Positions 36,301-45,637 of a DNA stretch of 64,000 nt are shown here, one piece after another (the first letter of the stretch is position 1; every line of letters begins with the position of its first letter). Origin of the DNA: Alnus glutinosa (taxonomy: Eukaryota; Streptophyta; Magnoliopsida; Fagales; Betulaceae). Made by a program: the position numbers and the translations under genes. The stretch lies in assembly GCF_958979055.1 (NCBI RefSeq), contig NC_084886.1, positions 48,625,654 to 48,689,653 of the forward strand, written 5' to 3'. The notes under the pieces were generated by a model. That model worked only from the letters and a program-made list of their open reading frames with translations, was not told where the DNA came from and did not search any database.

Positions 36301-39300
36301 TAAACTCACATCTGATTTTCCCCTCACATTTGAGTTTGATGGAAATGGATTTCTGACTAAGGACAGGTCCATAAACAGAACCATAGCCAAAGGAAGCAAG
36401 AGGGGCGGACTGTATACACATGATGGAGACCCGACAATATTCTTTTCTCATCGGTTTTGAAGAGTTGATAACAACTGTTGGCATCACCGTCTTGGCCATC
36501 CACGCCAGCGTATTGTTGATCATTTACACACTAGTAATCTTATTTCCTTTGATTCAAGCAATAAGAATTCTGCAGTGTGCACTAGTTGTCAAATGGGAAA
36601 GTCATGTAGGCTTCCCTTTCTAACTAGAGACAATGAAATAAAGTCTTCTTTTTCTAAAGTTCATTGTGATTTGTGGGGGACAGCCCCGGTTTTATCTCGA
36701 GAACAATTCAGGTTCTATACAATTTTCATTGACGATTACATGCACTTTACATGGTTCTATCCTATGCGTAAAATTGATCACTTGCTTTGAGCACTTCCAC
36801 AAATATGTCACCTGTCAATTTGATGCTAAGGCTCATATTTTTCAAAGTGATGAAGGTGCGGAATTCTCTAATATAGCTTTTACCAAGCATTTTGCTAACT
36901 TAGGCATCCATCACCAATATGCTTGTCCTAAAACTCTCGAACAGAATGGGACAACAGAACGTAAGCACCGAAACATTACAGAATTGGGTCTCACAATGAT
37001 GTTTGATGCTCGGCTACCTCCGCGGTTTTGGGTTGAGTGCTTTTCTACTGTTGTTTTTCCAATTAATTAGGTGCTTTCTTCACACCTTGGCATGGGTTCT
37101 CCATTCTTTTTTCTCTACCACAAGCATCCCGATTATGCCACTCTTCGAGTCTTGGGTTGCAAATGTTTCCCCTACCTTAGTGATTATCGACACAACAAAT
37201 TGGAACCAAAGTCTCTCCCATGTTTGTTCCTTGGCTACAGCTCCAAGCATAAGGGCTACAAATGTTTCTACCCACCAACTGGTCGTATCTACATCTCTCA
37301 TCATGTTGTGTTTGACGAAGATGTCCTCCCCTTTATTGAACCCTCACGTCCTCATGACGATCGTTCACTTGAGGGGGAGCTTTGATCTTTTCCAACTTGG
37401 GAAGAGCCCTCATCCAATGAAGCTTCTCAAGGCAAACCTCCTTTATCTGGATTTACAGGGCCTAACATTTCATTGCCCACTCCTACTCCCACCGTGCAAA
37501 TTCTAGCTGAAACAGAGGACACAACAAAATGGAGCTTTCAACCCAAGAAGCATCAAGCTTCCCGCATGACATCCAACCAACATTTTCCAGAGAACACAAG
37601 CTCCACTTGACAACGGCTCGAGTGGACCATTGATCTCAAATAATTTTGCAACAGGCCCTTATGAGTTTGCACTGAGCCTCTCTCCGCTAGCACCACATCA
37701 GTCTTCTCCCATAGAGGTCCCACAATCACTGGTTGCAAATCAACACTCAATGATCATCCAAGGGTAAGATTAAACAACCCAATCCCAAGTATCTCAATCT
37801 TCACACTCGAGCTTCTCTTGATACACCAGTTGAGCCTCGCTCAATCACCTCTGCCAAACGCCATCCTGGCTGGGTTGCCACAATGGATGAGAAACTTGCT
37901 GCCAACCACACATGGACCCTTGTTCCTTATAAACCAGACATAAATGTGGTTGGATGTAAGTGAGTTTACAAAGCTAAACTCAAGTCTGATGGGTCTCTTG
38001 AATGCCTTAAAGCACGGTTGGTTGCTAAAGGGTTCAATCAAGTGGATAGTATTGATTTTTCAAAAACCTTCAGTATTCGCCTTGCTCTCACAATTGCCGT
38101 TGTCAAAGGGTGGGAAATTCGACAATTAGACGTCAAGAATGCATTCCTACATGGCTCCCTTTCTACTTCGGTCTATATGGAACAACCTCCAGCGTACATT
38201 GTTCCTACTAAACTCACTCATGTTTGCTAGCTTAGTCATGCCTTGTACGGCCTCAAGTAGGCTCCTCGGGCTTGGTTCGATCGCCTCAACGAATTTCTTC
38301 TCACTCTCGGCTTCTACTGTAGCACGTCTGATTCGAGTCTATTCATTTCTCACTCCTGACATGGTACTCTCCTTTTGCTACTTTATGTTGATAACATGGT
38401 CATCACGGGTGATAACTCCTCTCACATTTGCGAGCTTACTACTCAATTGGGACATGTGTTTTCCATTAAAGACTTGGATTTTCTTCCCCACTTCCTCGGC
38501 ATCGAAGTGCATCGTTCTTCTCAAGGACTCTTTCTATGCCAAACTCGATATGCCAAGGAAATCCTTGTTCATGCATCTATGGTTGGTTGCAAACCTCTCT
38601 CCACTCCAATGCCTTCTAAAGGTCGCCACTTACCCGCTGAGTCTAAACCCTACCCTGACCCCACCCGCTATCGGAGTATTGTCAGAGCACTCCAATACCT
38701 CACATTAACTCGTCCTAATCTCTCTTACGGTGTTAATTTTATTTGCCAATTTATGCATGCTCCGACCATGGCCCATTACAAAGCACTTAAATGGATCCTC
38801 TCCTACATCAATGGTACTATTCAGCTGGGATTGCACATTCACTCTTGATCTTTATGGGTTCTTTGACACTGATTGGGTTGGCTACCCTTCTACCAGATGA
38901 TCCACCACGGTTTTTTTGTACCATTTTGAGCAGTAATTGTGTCTCTTGGAGTGCTAAAAAGCAGTCCAAGGTAGCCTGATCGAGTGCCGAAGCCGAGTAC
39001 CGCTCCATGGCATATATTGCTGCCGAGTTAACATGGTTGTGATTTATTCTCTGAGATCTTGGCATTCACCTCTCTCGTCCCCTGATTTTACATTGTGACA
39101 ATAACAGTGCACTTCACATGATAGTCAACTCGATCTTTCATGGCCACTCCAAACACATTGAGCTCGACTATCACTACGTCCCTGAAAAATTGGCTCTCGG
39201 TACTCTCAAAACTCAGATTGTCCCTTCCGCTCACCAACTTGCTGACCTCTTCACCAAGCCACTACCCAAGACACTTTTCCAGAACTTATGGGCCAAATTG

Positions 39301-41353
39301 GGCCATTTGTCTCATCCGTAGCCCACTTTGAGGGGAAGTGATAACACAATTCAAAACATTTCAACCGTGATCCAAAGCAGTCCAACTTATTGTCTAGCAT
39401 TGTGTGTGTGTTTGACGTGTCCTCTATTTCAGCAAGAATTTGCACTATGGGAGTAGAAGCCATTTGCATTTAGATGTTAAGCCATGATTGCTCAAGACAT
39501 TTTGCATAACATAGATCATGGTTTGTTAAAAGCTACATCTTTCATATTATCAAAGTTCTCTTTGATTTAACATATTAATCCTCATTAATTATAGAGATGT
39601 GTTAATGGTTACACATTTAAACAACGCTCTTTATTTTAAACATATTAATCCATATTAATATAGAGACATGTTAAAATGGTTCAAAGTATGGGAAAGATAA
39701 AGGCCACATAACCTCATAAAACCAAATTTTTTTAATGATAATGAAATAGGAAGAATAAGAGCATCATCATCAATAACAACAAAAATATCACCTTAAAAAT
39801 AACTGGCGTCCCTCTAAGTGGACCCTGAGAAACTCTCCCTTCGTAAAGCCTGCAAAAGAACTGCCAAGTACAATATCAGCATCAAGAAGGATAACACTTT
39901 TTGCACTACATATTTAAAGTATGAAAATTGGATTATTCCTCATATACTTCAAAATTTACCTGATCTTTACACTGCCTTCACCCACATCTTGAACTCTCAA
40001 TCGGCTCAAATCTCCATATGAATATTCAATATCTGTCCCCGATTGGAACCCTGAATAGCTGGGGGAATAATAAGAACATTTTACCATTACATTGAAATCA
40101 AATTTACTTCAGAACAAAAAGTAACCAGAGCTAAGAAAAGAAGAAGTTATTAAACCACAGAACCTAAGTGGAAGCATAAACCTCATTTGGTTGCTAATAG
40201 AACAATGGAAAAGATAGGAAATAAAACATCAAAAAATGTAATCTTTGATGTTTGACCATCTACGACCTAAGACAACAAAGAATTCCCATACGCTAAAGCT
40301 AACATAACAATTTTCTTCAATTGAATTTTCATTTTTTCTGAGGTACAAAAAGCAACTTTAGAGCGCAAATACTCAAACTTTCCATTCTCTTTTCATTTTT
40401 CCTACATTTATTCGACATCTGGAAATTTTATGTTATTTCCTTTTCTTCAATATCTCCACAACCAAACAAAGGGAACGTAGCTTTATAGATTCAACACTCT
40501 CCAATCAAATTTCGAAAAATAAAACACTAACCGACTACTAGAAATTATAATAACAAGAAACCAAATAAAGCAATTAAATGAATTCACATCCACGTACATG
40601 AAATTTCACATAGAGACAGGCATTCACATATAAAATTTTCTTTCCTTTTTTTGTACATACAAATACATTCAACTAAATCTTGTTGAGATATGTTAAATGA
40701 CAAATGCTACATACTACACTCCCATCAGCCCATCAGCTTTTAATTTCTTTTTGTTTTTAACCGGGGCTAATAGACATCGTGATGGGGTGCAGTACTAGCA
40801 TTACTCGTATTAAATTAATGCTTATCCCAGAAGGCAGAAGCGAAATGATGAATTTAATTATTTAATTAATATGATTTAATCATTGAATTTAATCATAAGA
40901 AATCCGTTTAATTTCATTTCTTTCGTTTTCTTTTCTCATCAACCAAACAGGAACTAATGAACTTATGTCTCGTGATGAGATATAAAGATACATAGACATA
41001 TACACATAAATGCATTTCGTGTACACCACACGCGCGCGCACTCAACTCTGCCCAATCCAGCTCTCTTTGAAATTTTCTTTTGTTTCATTTTTCTATTATT
41101 TCCTCAGCAACCAAACAGGAAGTAAGTCGAGAGTAAATTGAGGCGTGAAGAGGCAATACCTAGTGATGTTCATGAACCCATAGCTCCCGAAGAGCCTACC
41201 CACCTCGAACGAGTCAGAGTTGGTGATCAGACTCGCTTTACAGAACCGACGCGCCCGAGTTCGGCTCACTGATTTCGAACGCGAGCCTCTGGGGAAGAGA
41301 AAAGTGGGTTTGTAACGGAGCGAAGTGAGACAATCGGGTGCGGCGAGGAGCAT
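27590..41353 (-). CDS. Probable plastid-targeted protein kinase-like protein (pseudokinase)
   Basis: Twelve exons on the minus strand: 41353-41160, 40058-39960, 39849-39792, 32746-32666, 32542-32471, 32378-32131, 32012-31941, 31246-31130, 31046-30965, 29947-29901, 28917-28836 and 27673-27590. They give 412 codons (411 residues) with GT/AG borders and matching phases. I chose the ATG at 41353 because the following 45 residues are Ser/Arg-rich and acid-poor, like a transit peptide; an upstream in-frame ATG at 41425 is less likely. The fold follows protein kinases: VIFKVYPGQ as the Lys strand, then [18 protein letters not shown] and SIVLN at the catalytic-loop position, then [11 protein letters not shown] at the DFG position. 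HRD is replaced by HQS and DFG by DLA, so it should lack normal phosphotransfer. I recognise the family as an uncharacterised conserved plant protein but cannot name it. Intron 3 is about 7 kb and full of transposons. Confidence 0.85.
27754..27831. repeat. Short hairpin-forming inverted repeat
   Basis: CCCAAAAGTTGG and CCAACTTTTGGG form a perfect 12-bp stem around a 7-base loop. The outer arms TACACTTA and TAAGTGTA extend it. It looks like a small MITE or its remnant, just downstream of the last intron acceptor of the pseudokinase gene. Confidence 0.6.
29160..29333. mobile_element. Mutator-type MITE with 9-bp duplication
   Basis: Terminal inverted repeats start GAGAAATGCTACATACTGG and GAGAAATGCTATATACTAG. 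The 174-bp element has no coding capacity. Exact 9-bp duplications ATTTATTAT flank it (29151-29159 and 29334-29342), as is usual for Mutator-like elements. It lies in an intron of the pseudokinase gene. Confidence 0.85.
30160..30845 (-). mobile_element. Decayed LINE fragment with endonuclease and RT pieces
   Basis: Minus-strand translations show [12 protein letters not shown] (RT catalytic core) near 30225-30190. RT-palm pieces before it resemble [10 protein letters not shown] and [14 protein letters not shown] (30590-30460). An endonuclease stretch resembling [20 protein letters not shown] lies near 30785-30735. The region between endonuclease and RT is missing, and several stops are present. 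Inserted in the pseudokinase intron between the exons at 30965 and 29947. It contains the C/A homopolymer pair at 30283-30322. Confidence 0.75.
30283..30322. repeat. C24-A16 homopolymer pair
   Basis: Same composition and orientation as the tract at 26046-26084, here inside a LINE remnant. Confidence 0.85.
34195..35028 (-). other. ccsA: Nuclear copy of plastid DNA (ccsA fragment)
   Basis: Minus-strand translation gives [56 protein letters not shown] and VITFRK. These match plastid CcsA (cytochrome c biogenesis, haem attachment). After an inserted MITE the match resumes towards the C terminus: [13 protein letters not shown], then [21 protein letters not shown] stretch before WPVFAIYLH is deleted and several stops are present, so it is a dead nuclear plastid insertion (NUPT). 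It splits the gag region of the Copia element. Edges are placed where the similarity stops. Confidence 0.9.
34558..34735. mobile_element. hAT-type MITE inside the plastid fragment
   Basis: Perfect terminal inverted repeats CAGGGGCGG/CCGCCCCTG and an exact 8-bp duplication CAAAAGCC (34550-34557 and 34736-34743), the hAT hallmark. 178 bp, non-coding, with internal G and A/T tracts. Same family as the copy at 48756-48922. Confidence 0.92.
35827..36269 (-). mobile_element. LINE 3' fragment inserted in the Copia element
   Basis: Starts on the + strand with a T tract and GATAAGTA (tail and 3' end), followed by the GTATAC-containing LINE 3' UTR. The minus-strand frame 36274-35945 encodes the end of the zf-RVT domain ([18 protein letters not shown]). 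Flanking duplications CTCAAATT at 35819-35826 and 36270-36277. The Copia coding sequence continues on both sides. Confidence 0.85.
40704..40802. repeat. MITE-like inverted repeat element
   Basis: AATGCTACATACTACACTCC at the left and its imperfect complement (GGGGTGCAGTACTAGCATT) at the right, about 100 bp. No matching target duplication seen, so class is open. In intron 1 of the pseudokinase gene. Confidence 0.5.
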
Positions 41354-41469
41354 GGTTGGCTGATTCTGCACTGCGTGTCCGCTGCTCTTCTTCTCGCGAT
41401 GGAAATGGCGCCAACGGATGGACACCGATGAAGTTGGAAAAAGAAGGGATAGGCCTTTCCGTACCCTTT

Positions 41470-42174
41470 TTTTTTAGGCATGTTTAGGTAGCATTTTATT
41501 TTATTTTTTAAAAAAAATATATATATTTGAGTAGGTTTTTAAAATTCCGAAAAAAAAAATTACTTAAATTATATCCAAATTTTACTAATTTTGTCTCAAA
41601 TTTTTTAAACTATCTAAATATAATTTCAAAAATCATTTTTTCTCGGTATTCATAATTTTAAATATAGTAAAAAAAATTAGTAGAATATAATAATATATTA
41701 AAAATTTGAACACCAAACAACTATCGTCCATTTTCAAAAAAACTCTACGAATAGAAAGGCATAACATTTAGATACATCAAACTAATATTTTAAGATAAAA
41801 ATGCCATTATATTAGTGCGGACCGTTATGTTAAATAAATACAAATTTTGGTCATGTACACATTTCTTAAAATAATAATAATAATAATAAAACAACAACAA
41901 CCCACCCAAAGGGCCACCTGTTTTGCTATATGATTTAACCCCAAACCCTAACACTAATAATGACATTGCAAATTTTTTAAAGTTGGATATACTAGTGTCT
42001 AACATTACTTTTTTTAATAATATTAAAAAAGTTGATCGAAATTTTATTTATTTATTTTAAAAAAATATATATTTCACATATATTAAGAGATACAAGACAA
42101 TTTTGTATACTATATTAAAGAAAGTTTTTCCAAACCAATTTAAAGCAAATCTTTGTCCTTGTCGAAAGCCAATT
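41470..42174. other. Upstream region of the pseudokinase gene, AT-rich
   Basis: Very AT-rich DNA with homopolymer runs and (TAA)n near 41870. No promoter motif that I would defend and no gene. Confidence 0.45.
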
Positions 42175-42189
42175 ACAATTACGATGAAT

Positions 42190-42306
42190 ATTTGTCGTCA
42201 AGGAGTAGTTCAATCGTTTGGAGACTACACTTCAGGAAGCGGTGATCACTTGTTCGAATCCTCCTTTCTCCCTCTTATGTGGATATGTCAAAAAAAAAAA
42301 AACCCA
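42190..42306 (+). mobile_element. tRNA-derived SINE
   Basis: A-box-like GGAGTAGTTCAATCG near 42202 and B box TGTTCGAATCC at 42251-42261, ending in an A tail (42290-42302). Flanked by 15-bp duplications ACAATTACGRTGAAT (42175-42189 and 42307-42321, one mismatch). Confidence 0.85.
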
Positions 42307-42337
42307 ACAATTACGGTGAATTGGCTGCAGAAAATAT

Positions 42338-42526
42338 GAGTAATGCTACATATCATCCATTTGTCTTATTTTTATCCCTCCAAAATTGGTGTGACTATTA
42401 AAATGACCGTTTGATCAAAATTCAATAATGATCTAACAAAAATTCAATGATGATTTCAAGAGCCACAACAATTTTGAGGGAACAAAAGAAGGACAAGGGG
42501 ATGATATATGATATGTAGCATTACTC
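42338..42526. mobile_element. Mutator-type MITE
   Basis: Inverted ends GAGTAATGCTACATATCAT/ATGATATGTAGCATTACTC. Near-perfect 9-bp duplications AGAAAATAK at 42329-42337 and 42527-42535. Non-coding, 189 bp. The end sequence resembles that of the MITE at 29160 (AATGCTACATA). Confidence 0.8.
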
Positions 42527-43059
42527 AGAAAATAGATTGCACTTGCAGCAAACCCCAATATTCCAATAGACCACTGCATAGATATGTTAGCATTGGAGAA
42601 AGCAACTACCATTTGATCAAACATTGATTACTTTTGTTTCGTGACGGCTAATTGATTTGCATGCCTTTTAAAGTGCACTTGGCACTGGGCTTCGCAAATT
42701 AAGGCCTCGTTTGGTTTGCAGAATGTCTATTCCATTAGGAAAATAAATAAATAACTATTCCTAGGAATAGATGAAGGTAGAATGGAATAATTGTTCATAT
42801 TCTTTTGTTTGGTTGTAACAATGGAATAGAATATTGCATATGTATTCTTTTGTTTGGTACAATGCAATACATTGGTGAATAGAATCATATTATAATCAAA
42901 TTTCCTAAAACACCCTTATAATACAAATATAATTTATATTCTTAAGGACATTTTTTTTCTTTATTTTAGAAACATAAACAGTCATACTATGACTTTGTTT
43001 TTTTTTTTTTTTAATAGAGTTCATGGCTGCTTCTTTTTTTCATATACAATTACGCTACA

Positions 43060-43465
43060 AAATGATTTATAAGAAAATAAAAAATAAAAATAGATCATCT
43101 GCAAAGCCCTTTTTATTTTATTATTTTTTATTTGTTTTCCAACAACAAACATTCGTTCTTTGCTTACAAAGTAAATGATTTATAAGAAAAAAAAACACAC
43201 AGACACACATAATCATCATATCACCATCATAAAAAAAAATAGATCATCTGCAAAGCCATTTTTATTTTATTATTTTTATTTGTTTTCCAGCAACAAACAT
43301 TCGTTCTTTGCTTACAAAGTAAAATAATTTATAAGAAAAAAAAAACACATAATCATCATATCCTCATCATAAAAAAATAGATCATCTGCATAGCCTTTTT
43401 TTATTTTATTATTTTTTATTTGTTTTCCAACAACAAACATTCGTTCTTTGATTACAAAATTTTTC
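43060..43465. repeat. Minisatellite, about 2.7 copies of a ~140-bp unit
   Basis: The unit contains AGATCATCTGCAAAGCC, then TTTATTTGTTTTCC and CAACAAACATTCGTTCTTTG. Unit starts are at about 43091, 43240 and 43378, so spacing is 149 and 138. Confidence 0.85.
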
Positions 43466-44082
43466 CCAAGCCTCCGCAAGGCAATTGGAGCAATTGGAGT
43501 CCCCCCCGATATCAAGAAGTACTCGTTTAGCTACATCTAAGTGCATTCTGTAGGCTACATCACAGGAAAAAAAAAAAAAAAAAAAAAACCTACAACAAAT
43601 TAAGTTGAGTCAAGAAACAAAGAGATGGGGATGAGAATATAATTGCAGAGATAGAGAGAGATACTGATGGTGCATTTGAGTGTTAAATTTTTGAAATCAG
43701 AATTAAATTATTATTCTGTTTGCGAATTTTTAGGTTTGACTTTTTAAAAAAAGTTGAATAAAATATGATTTATTTTTGAAAAAACTGAATAAAATATGAT
43801 TTATTTTTGAAAAAAGTAGAATCAAAATTATATTTTATTTTCAAAATTTCGTATCCAAACACATCATGAGTTGATAAACAGAGAGAGAGAGAGGGATAAG
43901 AGACTTGGGTGTTGAGAGGGTTGGAGTTTTTGGGCAAAAGACGAATTTTATTTATTCCCACAAGAAAAGAATAGGTATTCCACTCAAATTTTAGTGGAAT
44001 ACATATTCCTCTTCGTAAGGGAATAGCTATTCCGTGGGAATAACTATTCCCTTAAATAATATACAACCAAACAAAAAAATAG

Positions 44083-44926
44083 GGGAAAAGTACATATAAC
44101 CCCTCAAACTACCACCTCATTGTCAATGTACCCCCCAAACTACCAATTGTGTTAATGTCCCCCCTTAAACTACCAAAAAATGTCAATGTCCCCCTAATGA
44201 CAAAAATGCCCTTCATAAAATTATTAAAATAAAATAAAAACTAAAAAAATTATTAAAAAAATATAAAATAACAAAAATTTATTCCAAAAAAATTTACAAA
44301 CTGTTTTTTATTTTTTATTTTTTTAAAAATAATAATTTTCAGTTTTTTTTTGGTTTTTTTTTTTCTTTAAAAAAAGGTTTTTCTTTTTCGTTTTTTTAAA
44401 TTAATAAAAACTGGTTTTTTTTTTTTCATTTGTTTTATTTTTTTTTATAAAAATAAATAAATTTCAGTTATTTTTTGTTTTTTCGTTTTTTTTTCTTTAA
44501 AACAAATTGTTCTTTTTCGTTTTTGAATTTAATAAAAACTGGTTTTTCCTTCTTTTTTTTCATTTGTTTTATTTTATTTTTTTTTTAAAAAAGTAAATTT
44601 CAGTTATTTTTTGTTTGCTTTTTTAAAAAAATTAAAAAAATTGTTTTTTTTTTTCGTTTTTATTTAATTTTTTTAAAATAATTTCTTTTAGTTTATTATT
44701 ATTATTATTTTTTTAGTTTTTTATTTTTAGTTTTAATTTTTTGAATTTATGAGGACATTTTTGTCTTATTCAAAAAAAATTAGGGTCATTTTTGTCTATT
44801 TGTTGGTCTTAGGGGGGACATTGACATTTTTTGATAGTTTAAGGGGGGGACATTGACACAATTGGTAGTTTAAGGGGTACATTGACAATTGAGTGGTAGT
44901 TTAAGGGGGTTATGTGTATTTTTTCC
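44083..44926. mobile_element. Mutator-type non-autonomous element with long inverted ends
   Basis: About 130-bp terminal inverted repeats built from CAAACTACCA/TCAATGT/CCCCC modules. They begin GGGAAAAGTACATATAAC and, inverted, GGAAAAAATACACATAAC. Exact 9-bp duplications AAAAAATAG at 44074-44082 and 44927-44935. The core is T/A-rich and non-coding. It lies inside the Tourist-like element. Confidence 0.85.
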
Positions 44927-44999
44927 AAAAAATAGATATTCCATAGGAATAACTATTCTTTCTATGTGTCTAATCCGCGAACCAAACGAAGCTTAAAAG

Positions 45000-45260
45000 T
45001 CTAATCTTAAACCAAATTGCATAAAAAAATATATAATTTAAGAGTATTTTTAAAAGAAATTACAATTGAAAACATATAAAATTTTGTGTTATCAAATCGC
45101 AATTAACAATATGCGTTTTTAAAAAGCACACAATTTTAAAGTCTTAATTACACTTTTATCAAATGCTTAACTATATTTTTAAATTAAATAGCATATTTAA
45201 AATTTAAAAATTCGAACGGACCGTTAATTTTCAGACGCCATCCATTCAAATGCAATAAGG

Positions 45261-45303
<43 letters not shown>

Positions 45304-45560
45304 CAGATTGACAGCAGTAATTTATTGTCAATGCTTGGAATAGAGAAGAGGAAACTCTTCCAACTCACCATCGAAGTCCTTGACTTTTTCTTCGCTATCG
45401 TGTTCTTTTACTCTACCTAAATATGACATAGTTTTGCTATTTTCTTGTCGATCCAAACAATACTCTCACTAATTAAGGCTAGCTCGACCACATTTTGTTC
45501 GTGGTGTCCGACTGTCCGTTTCACTGCAGGTGCAAACAGCAATGCATGGCTCATGCATGG
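45000..45560. other. Upstream region of the EXORDIUM-like gene
   Basis: AT-rich, with a (TA)n microsatellite at about 45266-45301. No gene seen. Confidence 0.6.
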
Positions 45561-45563
45561 ACG

Positions 45564-45570
45564 TATAAAC
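45564..45570 (+). promoter_or_regulatory. Probable TATA box of the EXORDIUM-like gene
   Basis: TATAAAC, 74 bases before the start codon at 45638, a fitting distance for a short 5' leader. In a locally less AT-rich stretch, so it stands out. Confidence 0.45.
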
Positions 45571-45637
45571 CGGACGTCCTTACATGCCTGCCACAGGGAA
45601 TACACGTACGGACAGAAAATTGGCAAAAAAAACAAAA

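Larger units (their letters stand above)
33479..39390 (+). mobile_element. Copia-type LTR retrotransposon, old and broken, with nested insertions
   Basis: Lies antisense in intron 3 of the pseudokinase gene. The 5' LTR (about 33479-33690) begins TGATAACACAATTCAA. A tRNA-Met-type primer site (TATCAGAGCC) follows, and the 3' LTR restarts at 39339 behind a polypurine tract but is cut short near 39390. Between them come gag (about 33780-34195 and 35035-35500), protease (DTGATDH at 35640), integrase (about 36480-37390), reverse transcriptase (about 37800-38850) and RNase H (about 38940-39320). That is the Copia order. It is a fossil with many breaks, on the order of ten or more. A plastid fragment and a LINE tail are inserted in it. 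LTR divergence suggests it is not recent. Confidence 0.88.
42704..44992. mobile_element. Tourist-like (PIF/Harbinger) non-autonomous element with nested MULE
   Basis: Ends GCCTCGTTTGGTTTGC and, inverted, GCTTCGTTTGGTTCGC (14 of 16 match), flanked by TTAA on both sides (42699-42702, 44993-44996). The subterminal regions carry repeated TATTCC/GGAATA motifs. Inside are a minisatellite (43060-43465) and a complete Mutator-type element (44083-44926). No transposase seen. Class assignment rests on the end sequence and TTA-type target. Confidence 0.65.

Noticed and set aside
43070-43460. CRISPR-like array
   Set aside because: Units of about 140 bp without short conserved repeats and unique spacers, in a eukaryotic genome. 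It is a minisatellite.
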